The position numbers were made by a program, and so were the translations under genes. A model generated the notes under the pieces. The model made no database searches. It was not told where the DNA came from and saw only the letters and a list, made by a program, of their open reading frames with translations. A stretch of DNA of 64,000 nt from Trebouxia sp. TZW2008. Taxonomy: Eukaryota > Chlorophyta > Trebouxiophyceae > Trebouxiales > Trebouxiaceae. Below, piece after piece: positions 43,401 to 53,131 of the stretch (position 1 is the stretch's first letter; every line of letters begins with the position of its first letter). The DNA lies in contig BDIU01000066.1 of the NCBI GenBank assembly GCA_002118135.1, forward strand, positions 1-64,000, written 5' to 3'.

Positions 43401-45727
43401 CTCTGGCAATCAGGTTGGGAGCATCCACACTGCATGTTCTGACATACTTGCTGTAGTTGAAGCTAGTAGAACGAAAGAAGTCAATCACATGTAACGTACC
43501 TGCAGCGGATCTTTGGTGACATCTGCTCGCCAGAATGCTCTTGATAGATTGTTCACAGCCTGGGTCTTCAGGTAACCTGTGTTTGGCAAGTGAGGGCCAT
43601 GACACAAGTCCACCATTGGTCCACACCTGCAGTGTGCGTTCAAACAAGGATGTGAGTAGAAAGTAAGACACAAAAATGGCGTACAGTGAACTCTCTTTGT
43701 AACGACTGCTTTGGTCACCAAACAAAAGGTCCTTACATCGAATCGTCCTTACTCAGAGGGACCACTGCAGTCAGATTGCAGTGATTGGTTACCAATGGCG
43801 CTGTCCTTACAACGAGATTGTCCTTGCATCGAGTGTCCTTACAAAGAGAGTTTACTGTATACAGCATACTGCACCCAAGAGAGTGGGGAAAGATCAAAGA
43901 GGGCCTTTTGCTGATTAAGTTTGGCAAAATCAGGGCTACTGGCCAGCACCTGAAAGCAGTTTGCTACATAGCTGCTGTTGCCAGTACTTACATGCACCCT
44001 AGCCCAATTGACAGAACCCACTAGTGGCTGTTGTTGCAATGTGGGCCACGTATTCTGTCACTGCATGCACTAGTGTCATGACAGACATATGCGCTTTAGA
44101 ATGAATACGACTGCCACAGACATGTTACATTATTGGCCAGATGGATCATAAGTCTTGAAACTCAGTATGAAATTGCATGTTGCTCTGACTTGTTTGGCTC
44201 AAAGCTCACCGGTATAGGGAGATTGTAGCTGACTGTGGGAGTCCAGAGATGATTTCAACCTTGAACTTGTTCTCCTGAAACATTGCCAGAGCCTCATCTC
44301 TGCTGACAACCACCCTCTGAAAGGTTTGAGTCTCCTTGACAACCTACACATTCAGCGTGCCAAAGTTGTCATGCGTTTCATTCATTCTAAAGATCAAATA
44401 TGTAAAGATTTGCTACAGATACAAAGATCGTGTCACTGCATGTTGCCCTTTTGTCTGCTGTTGAATTTATGTTCCATATGACCATTTGAAATAGGTACTA
44501 GGTGCAACGTGTGCTAGACAAGCTCAGCAGGCCCAGCGAGAAACGTACTGGAGCAATCAACTGTCTCCGACTAATTAGGTCCTTTGGTAACCTAAAACAT
44601 TTGTATGTCCAACTTTATAAGCAAAGACGTCATGCTGCTTCCCAGAAGCAGGAGCAGCGGCCAGCTGGCAAAGTGTCAAACCAGAAGTGCAGCATATGGG
44701 AGCTAGCACAAGGGGGTACTAGATGCTGCTTCTTGCAGGGAAACAAATTCAACATCTGTACACAACAATGCAACAGCTTGGGAAGCATATGAACATCATG
44801 ACCTATGCAGTGTGCCCACTTCAGATGCTGCAGAACAGCTGACAAATGAACCAAAACTGATGTGGTGGCTGGCAGGCAAGCAAGCAAGGGGAAGAATTCT
44901 CTGCACAAGCTGCTTGTGAGCTGAATCACGCACAATCAGCAGCTTGCATGCTTGCCAGACTCAAAGCATGAGCACGTCAACTTGCCTGCTGCATTCTTTT
45001 CTCAATAGCAGCCTTGTCTGCATCTGTCAGAGTGCGCCCATCTTCCAGAAAGCAATCATAGTAAAAGCCTTCCTCTATGGATGGGCCAATGGTCAGATCA
45101 ACACCAAATTCCAACTCCAACGCTTGTCCCAAAATATGTGAGCTTGAGTGCCAAAAGGTCTGCAAAGGTCATCAGGTCAGCAGGCTGCCAGCTTGCACGC
45201 GCAAGGTGATCAGGACCAAGTGGTGATGAGTGGCCTACATCTTTGCCGAGCTTGTCCTCAAAGGTGCATAGCTCAAGGCTGGAATCCTCTTCAAGGGGTC
45301 GTAATAGATCCCAAGTGGTAGCTTCAGGGGCTGACTTGCCTTTGACTTTGGCTACAACTGCCTTCTTAACGACACTTTTCGGCAGGGTCTTCGCTATATC
45401 CATCGGGGTGGTGACACCTGCCACGCCCTGCTGAGTAGCCCCATCGGGAAGCGTGACAGTGATCGATTGGGCGGCCTGCTTGGATTCTTCAACCTTGTCG
45501 ATCTCTCTTTTGTGATACTGCTCAAACAGCTCGACTCGTTTGTGGTAATAGGGCTCGCGCATCTGAACATACTCCTTGTGCGGCCGTGCTGACACTTGTG
45601 CCTGCTTAGTCTTGCCGCTGTGTCCCTGGTGGGTGCCGTTCGAGAGCAGGGAAGCTCCGTTCTGCATGTTGTGCGGGTGCTCAGCGGCTGGTTGACCCTC
45701 TGGCGTGCCACAACAATCAGATCCCAT
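37437..45727 (-). CDS. TARS: Threonyl-tRNA synthetase
   Basis: Class II synthetase charging tRNA-Thr. Eleven exons (minus), in phase: 45727-45239, 45159-44986, 44343-44210, 43626-43500, 42807-42619, 42060-41892, 40959-40800, 40284-40095, 38870-38610, 38256-38098, 37706-37437, giving 773 aa. Order: an N-terminal extension, a TGS domain ([14 protein letters not shown]), the editing domain with the HxxxH motif in [10 protein letters not shown] and LCHGPHLP, then the catalytic core with [20 protein letters not shown] (zinc Cys), motif 2 in [14 protein letters not shown] and motif 3 in [18 protein letters not shown]. The anticodon-binding domain starts [17 protein letters not shown] and continues in ILVVGEQE. 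A poorly conserved tail of about 45 residues follows. A Met at 45766 is an alternative start. The exon-2 donor is GC (GCAAGT). Introns hold copies of exons 5, 7, 8 and 9 edges. Confidence 0.95.
38350..38575 (-). repeat. copy of ThrRS exon 9 3' edge in the downstream intron
   Basis: On the minus strand the frame reads [20 protein letters not shown] then LRSRQ followed by a GT donor, matching the true exon end at about 38700-38605 with a few substitutions. Confidence 0.92.
38930..39270 (-). repeat. copies of ThrRS exon 9 5' edge in the upstream intron (with assembly gap)
   Basis: Copy at 39075-38935 reads [20 protein letters not shown] and continues [17 protein letters not shown], close to the real exon start ([20 protein letters not shown]). 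A more decayed copy lies at 39165-39265. Between them are two poly-G runs (39087-39101, 39114-39130) and an NN at 39112-39113, so local assembly is unsure. Confidence 0.9.
39087..39130. other. poly-G runs flanking NN: assembly gap
   Basis: Two G homopolymers of 15-17 bases surround two undetermined bases at 39112-39113, marking a join or unresolved stretch inside a ThrRS intron. Confidence 0.95.
39930..40035 (-). repeat. copy of ThrRS exon 8 3' edge in the downstream intron
   Basis: The minus strand reads [20 protein letters not shown], repeating the real exon end [16 protein letters not shown], with an extra 15-bp internal repeat (GGTCCTGATGAGTCA). Confidence 0.9.
41025..41335 (-). repeat. 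two extra copies of ThrRS exon 7 5' half
   Basis: Minus-strand copies near 41140-41030 ([20 protein letters not shown]) and 41330-41215 ([20 protein letters not shown]) repeat the start of the real exon 7. Spacing is about 180-190 bp. Both still have an AG acceptor and an open frame over the copied part. Confidence 0.92.
41705..41864. mobile_element. TIR element, copy 3 (reverse orientation, degraded)
   Basis: Reverse orientation relative to the other two. The end at 41864 reads CAGTATCTTCTCTCTTTTAT on the minus strand and is flanked by TA. The centre carries ATCACTGCGTTCTGACTGCA. The other end near 41705 is eroded. Confidence 0.7.
42870..42965 (-). repeat. copy of ThrRS exon 5 5' edge in the upstream intron
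   Basis: GCTGATAGTCCTTCATGCTG and TCCTTGTCTGGAAAGGTGAT (plus strand) at 42905-42955 repeat exactly the coding words at 42758-42800, about 145 bp away. Confidence 0.95.
43215..43330 (-). repeat. dispersed repeat family R2, fragment
   Basis: On the minus strand it reads [20 protein letters not shown], the same as the frame at 60095-60000 (LYGLQKQGEAYLLPASHLCG). About 110 bp shared, moderately diverged. It lies in a ThrRS intron. Confidence 0.75.
43684..43857. mobile_element. TA-flanked non-autonomous TIR element, copy 2 (best preserved)
   Basis: 174 bp. Left end CAGTGAACTCTCTTTGTAAC, right end reverse complement CAGTAAACTCTCTTTGTAAG, giving TIRs of about 23 bp with few mismatches. TA on both sides (43682-43683 and 43858-43859) fits a TA target duplication. 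No transposase. The ends and TA choice resemble pogo/Tigger-type Tc1-mariner elements. Confidence 0.9.
44500..44600 (+). repeat. dispersed repeat family R1, copy
   Basis: Shares GTGCTAGACA-GCTCAGCAGG, CCCAGC-AG--ACGTACTGGAG and CAATCAACTGTCTC with copies at 59455-59560 and 62185-62265, and in reverse at 59995-59930. It contains TGGCTCAGCAGG-like words (in reverse copies) resembling a tRNA-type A box, but no B box was found. Confidence 0.75.
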
Positions 45728-46461
45728 GTCGATGCGGCTTGTGGCTGTTTCGCAGCGCAGCAACACCTCGCAAACGGTGCCGACAGACGGTAATGAACCT
45801 CAGAGCAGTCGGTTGCGACCAACGATATGCAATTGCAACAAATTTGTCATGACCTAGCAGCAGCAGCAGTCTTTGCCATTCTGTCACTGTCACCCCGTAT
45901 CTGCTTTGCTCGGTAGAGTATGCTCGCGCTGTCAAGTCAAACGCTTTCAATCATGCCAGTTTGCTGTAGCAATGTCAAACATGTCAGGCAGACACAACAT
46001 TTGGGCAGTTGGCCATGAAGCAATAGTTGCAACATCATGACACCAGAGTTCTTTCAGTCAGAAGATGGCATGATCAATGGTCATGCCCTCAAAGTACACC
46101 AGCAGTTTTGGCCAGAACCTTGAAGATGACAGAGCTACACAGTTGCTGCTGTAACACAATGATACTATCGACGACAACCTAGATTTGTCTGAAGTGCCTC
46201 TGTCAGCTTGATCCCAGAAAATCTTATCAAACAAACCTACCCACAGTCAAAACACAGCAATGACAAGATGTATAGCATCACAACATCGCCCACAGTATCA
46301 ACAAACATGACTGTTTGCACAACAGCACTAAGCACTACCATCAGTCAATCAATCAAAAACATTTACCGTCTGGGGTAGGGAGCCAAACTTGACTCTTTGG
46401 ATTTCCTGGCCTGAAAGCACAGGTGAATGTGTCTGGCAAGCAAAGGCAGCTGATCAGAGTG
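45728..46461. other. intergenic between ThrRS start and GST stop
   Basis: About 730 bp. Should contain the ThrRS promoter (45730-45960) and the GST 3' flank. No gene or repeat recognised. Confidence 0.35.
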
Positions 46462-49400
46462 TCAATTTTGCAGTTCATGAATCAGCCAGTTCAGATGGGC
46501 CCGTAGCTGCCTTGCAGCTGGCAGGGGCAGATCCCTAGGTACTCCTACTCTGTTCCTTAGGTAGGCTGCCGACATGCACACTGGAGTGCCCGGCAGAGCA
46601 TTGCCATTGGCCGAGGCCATGCCAGCATGCAGCTTTTGACTTGCTGCTTCTGGTCCATCAAGCAAAGCTGCAGCGACATGTCTCATTCCTGCATTGCCCA
46701 AGCATTTTTCATACCAGACAAGGGCAGCTGCAGCTCAGGCTACTGTACAACACAGATGCAGCGGCATCAGCAACAGCAACTGTAAACTCTATATTCTGTG
46801 TGGAAGTGCGTGGCATATGCATCAGCTTAGGTGTGAGTGGTGTCACAGATACTCTCATGCCCAGGATGCAGTCTTGACCAATTGCAAAGCACGAGGTACA
46901 CAGGCATGACACTGACATCACAGCTGGCTGCAGATCTAACATATGAGTATGACGATACAATCACAACTGCTTGATTGCATCCACAGCAACCACGCACAAA
47001 AGCTACCCCATGACACCGTTGAATCAAGCTGAATGCACAATGCAGAAGATCATGCTGTGACTGGGACTAGCTTGCTTCCAATGGACTCACAAAGTCACTT
47101 TGACAGTGTCACCACAATTGCTGACCTGCATTGACAGCATCAAGGCATTGTATGCCAGGCTTTGCATATGAGTCAGACAAGGGAGCATGCCTATTCAACA
47201 AAGCAAGCACAGTATCTGACCTGCGTCAACAGCATCATGGTATTGCATGCCAGGCTTTGCATATGGGTCAGACAGCGGAGCATTGACAGGCGGGTTGCCC
47301 TGCTGCCCGCATGCACGGGCTGCAAACTTGACCACTGCCTCATGATTTTCTACCAGCCTGTGAGCTGCTCTGAGCTTATCCAGCTCAGGTTCCTCACCTA
47401 CAAGGCATTGACAAACGACTTTCCCATGTACAGATTGGCAAGCAGATTCTCATTTGCAACATCAAATTGTGTTATTGAAATTATACTTTGAAGAATAGAA
47501 GCAATACTCTACATTACAAAGATATAAGTTGGCCAAATGTATGCTTCCTGTCTGTGTCACAAATGCTATCACTAGGCGTCATTGAGGAAACTCCAATGAT
47601 TGCTTGCACGATCATACACATGGACAGAGCTGTTTGAAAGCAGCACATTGCTTCAATTTGCAACCAGCAATTTGTGGTATTCTCAGCAGCCAGCGTATAA
47701 CTGAGAATGATACATGAGGATTGGTGTACCAGAGGCATCATAACAGCCACTGCGTTTGAAACGCTGCAATCTGCTTATCTAAGGATCTGCTTATCTAAGG
47801 ACCTTAAAGATGATGCCGTGTAGTGGGCAATGTGATAGATAAAGTTCTTGCAAAGCTGGTGTGTGAAGGGCCGTGGCATTCAAGGGCGATGCAAACCTGG
47901 TGAGTAGGCTTCAAAGGATGTGGCGTTCAAGGGCGGCAAAGGAAGATGCCAGCTGATGCCGTCATCTCCATCAATGGCATCAGCCATCTGCTTAGCATCT
48001 TTGACTGACACACACCCTACACAGCACAGACAGCCTCATATACACTCCCCTCAATACATACAATTGCTCACAGCTCTTCTAAGTGCCCGGCGTTCTTCAT
48101 CAAGACACAGCCTGCACGGCACAGATTGGAGCAACTCCAGCTGCAGCAGCCACCTGCTTGGCATCTTTGACTGAAACACATCCTGCCCAGCACAGTCGAT
48201 GGCAAATTCAGCTGCAGCCAGCCTCAAACACACGGAGCTCCACAGCCAGGACGTGCAATTGCTCGACGTCACAGGTTTCACACCACTTCATCCTGGACAG
48301 GAGGTTGCTGCAAGGCTGGAGTGCGCAGAACTGGCGTAGCTTGTGAGCGTTAAGTGCAGCATGGTCTTGTTGACTGATACACACATCACTGCATTGCATG
48401 TAATAAGATTGCGCCAGACCAAAACTTACTCAGCCAAGCGTCACAAAGGCAGCAATGTTGCAGTTGTGATAATGCAACAACCAGAAAAATGACATGCTGA
48501 CAGATGCATGCAAACTGATTCAGGGGGTTTTTCACCTCCAAGTTGAGGTGGCAGGTCATGTACATGGGTGAAAAAGTCTGATCTGGTCCCCAAGTAAGAC
48601 GGCTTCTTCTCCATAGCTTCAAACCACCTGAAACAAGCAGCCCCCTACTGAACGTTGCACGTGGTCTGGTGACTTGCTTTGGGCGTTCAAAGCAACAGCT
48701 CTTGAGCTATTTGTTGCAGGTGACGGAAGTAACTAACACATGCATATACATGTCTGTGCAGAAGTCATGGAGGGTGATAGTAGTAGAGCAGAAGGTCTGC
48801 TTGCCCCAGCAGGTATTTGTCAGCACCAGTCAATCACCATACACAACACTCAATACGCAATATGTAATATGCGATGCATGGCATTTGAGAGCATGAACCA
48901 CTGAGGTGCAGTGCAAAGTATCAAACACGCAACATGTCGGTGCCAATGCAATATGTGCTACACAATATGTAAGTATGTGGAAGTATCGATCATGCAAAAT
49001 AAGAGTATGGTGATCCATTGGTCAGCACTTGTCATGGCATGATTAGCATCAATACTGCAGCAACACATGCAGTGCTTATAGCTGCTTCCAGGAAACAGGC
49101 CCTCTTGTTTTGCGGCAACAGCTCTTGTTGATCTGTTGCAAACAACAACTAGAGTTGAAGTGCTATTATTGCTCACCTGTCCAGGTTGGGAAAGCGGTCA
49201 TTGCCTCTGAGCCTGACACCCTTATAGTATGGGATGGAGGCCACAATGCGCTCCAGGAAGGGAGCAAACACACAGTCTACCAGCGACATCTCCTGACCCA
49301 GGAAGAAGGGACCATCAGCTGCTCCAAGCTCGTCATGGACTTGATCCATGGTGCTCATAAAAGCTGCCATGCTCTCTTTGTGGTTCCTAAATGCATCAAG

Positions 49401-51118
49401 CATGCATGTATATGTAACTCCATGTGAATGGATGCTGAGATGAAGAAGATGTGAGATGTACTATACGTGCTTGCAGAGTACATGCCCTGGAGACTGTTTG
49501 CCCATGTGATGAGCATGCACAATGCCGATAACCATCTGCAGGACCCACATCCCCTGTTGTGTATGCCATTCACACAACTGCAACATGACTTGTACTGTAC
49601 TGCACCGACACAAATGCAGCATATACATTGAGAATGCTAACAAGCTTGGTTATTGCAGTTGATTGATGCAGGCTCTTCAGGCAAGATCAGCGCTTACCAG
49701 GATCGGCAAAGCCACTGCAACCAGACGCCAAAAAGCTGTCGCTCCAAACGCAGCAGCCTCTGGGCTCTCTGATACTGAGGACTGCCTTTGGCAGGCATCA
49801 TAGGCTTCTCAGGAAAGCGTTCCTCCAACACTTGCATGATGAGGTCAGACTCTGTGTACAACTGGCCGTCAAGCTCCATTGCTGGCAGAAGGCCAGACGG
49901 CACCTGTAGCACAACATGGTTTGGATAGATGCAATGACATGAAGAGCTGTTCAATGATGGGTGCAGCGTTGACTGAAGCTGGTCATGTCAGACATGCTGA
50001 TGAGCAGCACTGCTGAGAAGCAGACAGAGGTGCAAGGCATGCATTCAGAGACAGTGTTTGCTTGGACAAACATTGCTGCCATTTGTCCACATAGGCAAAA
50101 ATATTTCACTAGTGGCGATTGGAAATCTGATCTGTGCTGCATGCGTTGCTTGCCATCACGTTGCCTCTGTATTTCAGTTCAAAGCAGGACTGATTTCAAA
50201 GGTTGGTCACAGACACACAAATGCCAGTGCTGTTATTTGCACTGGGAAGGGCGCTGCTAGCCAGTGAGCATTGCGCATACAAACAAGTTACGCACCTTTG
50301 CAGTGTATGCAGCAGGCTTGTCACCGTAGCAGCGCATGTTGATCTTCTCTATCTCATAAGGAATCTGCTTTTCTTCCAGCTGAAGCCAGACTTTCTGACA
50401 GTAAGGACACCAGGCAGCATGATCCCTGAAAAGCAAGCAACTCAATCAGGTCATATCAAAACAGGACTCAGCATGACAGTTGGCAATCTTGACCACATCG
50501 GGTTTGCTCTTTGAGGGACAGCAAGATCAAAGTAGTGCTACCTGTACAGCTTCAGGGCTGGCTGATTGCCCTTGCCAAATGTACGTTTCAAAGAACGTGA
50601 ATTTGCAGGCCCCTGCATGGAACCAATGGCGCTATCAATGACGCAAAGGCTGCTTAAGGCTTTGAAGGCTGTGCAGCCTATAACAGAAGTTGTATACATT
50701 TTCGAGGTCTGGCATCTCCCACTGCAGCTCCTTTTGTCGCTGCTGAACTTTTTGATGTAGCTCTTCCCAAGAAAAAGCATTGTCCGTAAAGGAGCCAGCA
50801 GTATTTTGACTGGTCGATTCTGTTGGTTCCTGTAATAACATGTGTTTCAGTAGATGTGCCTTGCTGAATGGATTTGCTGTGCGAAGTTGAAACATTTACC
50901 TTGCTGAAAGCTTTCTTGAGTCCAGCAAGCATGTTGCCGCCGATGCCCGCTGCGCTGACGGTAGCTCGGGCTTTCGGAGTTGAGTGATCACTGCAAAAGG
51001 GCCGAGCTTGCCTTTCAAACGCTGAGCGCACGGCGTTGTGGCAGCGCTGATGGCGACTGAGCTGACGGACTGTGCAGAGCCTGGAACAACTATGCGCTGG
51101 CAAAGACACGACAGACAT
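46462..51118 (-). CDS. Glutathione S-transferase family protein (plant type, organelle-targeted)
   Basis: Ten exons (minus) in phase: 51118-50900, 50829-50698, 50612-50542, 50425-50296, 49903-49698, 49386-49177, 48627-48536, 48004-47897, 47397-47221, 46688-46462, giving 523 aa. The first 70 residues are basic and Ser/Arg-rich, fitting a plastid or mitochondrial transit peptide. The thioredoxin-fold GST N domain has the active-site region [20 protein letters not shown] (a CxxC pair), then [20 protein letters not shown]. The helical C domain has [20 protein letters not shown] and [22 protein letters not shown]-terminal extension ([20 protein letters not shown], then [14 protein letters not shown]) resembles that of plant GST-like proteins of this subgroup. 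Substrate unknown. A Met at 51160 is an alternative start. It is divergent from the CHCH gene, with 134 bp between starts. Confidence 0.9.
47110..47195 (-). repeat. copy of GST exon 9 3' edge in the downstream intron
   Basis: TGCCAGGCTTTGCATATG plus neighbouring CAGCATCA-GG-ATTG and GACCTGC words at 47120-47190 repeat 47215-47285, unit about 95 bp, donor included. Confidence 0.92.
48010..48200 (-). repeat. copy of GST exon 8 5' edge in the upstream intron
   Basis: GGCATCTTTGACTGA-ACACA-CCTGC-CAGCACAG at 48157-48200 repeats the acceptor region 47990-48030. Near-copies of the following 60 bp occur at 48040-48140. Confidence 0.8.
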
Positions 51119-51252
51119 GGTGCTTGCTGTGTTCACTGTTAGGTCGAGCACGCACAGCATGGTCTGTCACAGTGAAGAAGAGTTGGTGCTATGCACAGCA
51201 ACAGCAAAGCAGGCCGTGCAGCGGCCGGCATGATGCTACCTGCATCCCAGGT
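51119..51252. promoter_or_regulatory. short bidirectional promoter region GST / CHCH
   Basis: Only 134 bp separate the GST start (minus) and the CHCH start (plus). No TATA box seen. Both promoters must overlap here or inside the transcribed leaders (inference). Short plus-strand ATGs within it are out of frame with the CHCH ORF. Confidence 0.5.
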
Positions 51253-51537
51253 ATGCTAAGGAATCGCTATTTGCCGCTGGCTGCCATTGCTGCGTGCACA
51301 GTCACTAATGTGCTCATTGCTTTGAACCTGTTTCAGGGAGCTGCTCCAAAGTCACCGACTCCTTGCGACGTTGCGGCCCTGCAAAAGTGTCTGGAGCAGA
51401 ACAAAGGCGATCGGCAGAAGTGTGCAAAGGAAGTGCAAGCGTTTCAGCAAGCTTGTAGCAAGCCAAAGGCAGAAAATTGGTCTCCAGCTAAACCTAAACA
51501 GCAGCCAGAGCTTTTGCGCCACTTTGAGGCAGAATAG
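51253..51537 (+). CDS. CHCH-like small membrane-anchored protein
   Basis: Single-exon 94-aa protein. Residues 7-28 are hydrophobic (LPLAAIAACTVTNVLIALNLF), a likely membrane anchor. The rest holds four Cys in a CHCH-like helical hairpin: C-x7-C, ten residues, then C-x10-C, within CDVAALQKCLEQNKGDRQKC and AKEVQAFQQAC. The classic twin CX9C spacing is not kept, so assignment to the mitochondrial CHCH family is tentative. It ends with a Lys/Pro tail. The same frame is open upstream to 51124 but has no ATG there, so the Met at 51253 is used. The stop is 11 bp before the next ORF on the same strand, which is in another frame. Confidence 0.65.
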   Translation: MLRNRYLPLAAIAACTVTNVLIALNLFQGAAPKSPTPCDVAALQKCLEQNKGDRQKCAKEVQAFQQACSKPKAENWSPAKPKQQPELLRHFEAE

Positions 51538-51548
51538 CGCAATCGACA

Positions 51549-52589
51549 ATGGTAGCCTGCTCAGATGCTGCTGCGACAGCGATTGATGGAATGCAGCAGG
51601 CTCATAATATACTCACAAGATCTCTAAAATCGACAAGTCAGCCACCTGCTGAGGAGCAGTCTACAAGCAAACAGGATCTCAAGACACTGACTGAAGCCGT
51701 CAAGCTCGAAGCATCCAAAATGGGCTTCATGTGGGGCAGCGCTGAGCCTAGTCAAGAAGCAGCACAGTCCTTGTTCTCAGCGCTCCAGCATAGACATTCT
51801 CAGCTGTTGACACTCCTGTGTCGAGCAGGCTATGGGGCAGGACCTACACTCATCGCTTCACTACAGTCAGTAGCCACACCTGTAACTCAGGCTTGCGTTG
51901 CATTTGTGAAGCAATTATCATCACCTGGCACTATGCCTGAAGGTCAAGCAGCTATTGAGACACGGAAGGTGTGGGCTGCCTGTGATGCAGCAAGCAAAGC
52001 TTGCCTGGACAACAAGTCTGCAATTGGCCGCAAGCTTGTGCACATCAGCAAAGCCATGAAAGACACCGTTAGAGAGCTCCATGAGTTGATTGCAGAAAGT
52101 GAAAGATGCCAGACAGATGAGCCCCCACAATCTGCTGTAAGTGATGCTAGTCCTGATGTAGATCTAGATTTTGAGACAGAGCTTCTCACCTCAACTGAAT
52201 TGGAGAATGCACAGTCCTGTCTGCCGTTGCTCAAAGCTGTTCTTGATTTGACCAAGTCCCTTGTGCAGTTGCTGTTGGCTGAGGGGGCTTTGCATGATGC
52301 CTCAACAGTTGAAAGTTGGGAGAGCTTGCTGTTTCATGTCAAAGGCTTAGCAGATGTTGCAAATGATCTAGGTGCTGCATTGTTTGCCCCACAGGAATTG
52401 GGTGAAGTTGCTTCAGCTGCTGATAGTTTGAACACAGGGTGCCAGCTGGTTGTTGATGAGTTGCCAGACAATTTGGCTGATGCACAGCGCGAGGGCATGC
52501 AGGACCTCTTGAGTCAAATAGAATGTGCACATGCGTCTGTCGAGCAAAAGACCTCAATTGACTTTTCCAAACTCAGGGTGTCTTGTTGA
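51549..52589 (+). CDS. Cyclin-D1-binding protein 1 (CCNDBP1/GCIP)-like protein
   Basis: Single-exon 346-aa alpha-helical protein that resembles the GCIP/CCNDBP1 family (proteins reported to bind cyclin D and bHLH factors; also present in plants). Supporting words include EAVKLEASKMGFMWGSAEPS, LLTLLCRAGYGAGPTL, VWAACDAASKACLDNKSAIG and a Leu-rich second half (LPLLKAVLDLTKSLVQLLL, SLLFHVKGLADVANDLG). An acidic patch (DASPDVDLDFETE) splits two helical halves. The ATG context is acceptable (A at -3, G at +4). A TGTAA at about 52681, about 90 bp past the stop, fits a chlorophyte poly(A) signal (inference). No introns, unlike neighbours. The family call is from pattern memory and should be checked by profile search. 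Confidence 0.72.
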   Translation: MVACSDAAATAIDGMQQAHNILTRSLKSTSQPPAEEQSTSKQDLKTLTEAVKLEASKMGFMWGSAEPSQEAAQSLFSALQHRHSQLLTLLCRAGYGAGPTLIASLQSVATPVTQACVAFVKQLSSPGTMPEGQAAIETRKVWAACDAASKACLDNKSAIGRKLVHISKAMKDTVRELHELIAESERCQTDEPPQSAVSDASPDVDLDFETELLTSTELENAQSCLPLLKAVLDLTKSLVQLLLAEGALHDASTVESWESLLFHVKGLADVANDLGAALFAPQELGEVASAADSLNTGCQLVVDELPDNLADAQREGMQDLLSQIECAHASVEQKTSIDFSKLRVSC

Positions 52590-53131
52590 CTGAAGACATC
52601 CGCGCCAGTTATCTGTTATATGATGGCCACATAGTGTTACTTACAGTATGTATGCAGTGTACCAGATCTTTTTTTGAGCTTGTAACAAGACCTGCCGTGA
52701 TCCATGCTGTACACTTGTGACCTGAATGCTTTTGCACCGATGGAAGCCTCAGGAACTGTTAATGACTGAAGACGTTTAATTTACCTCGATCTTAAATTTG
52801 GGGTGATTTACCCAACTGTCATCACAACAACTATTGTGTGTGAATCAAGGTCTTCTGAAGACACTGAATCAGTATGTGCAAGCATCAAGCGCATGGCAGA
52901 GGGACCCTGACATGCATTGCACAAAGACAGTGACATACATAGCACATAACAGCAAGAGCAACATTCAGGTCCAAGGTGCCATTCATTGCACAGCTATCAC
53001 CAAAGCTCACAGGATAACCTGTATGATCTACTGCTCTACCTGATTCAATACAAAAGCTGCTGTTGATCTCGATATTGCACCATCAAAGCTTGTACGAGTA
53101 TTTGGACATGGTCTAACATCTGATACAACAC
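52590..53131. other. convergent 3' intergenic region
   Basis: About 540 bp between GCIP (plus) and the terminal exon of the large membrane-protein gene (minus). No gene seen. Confidence 0.4.
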
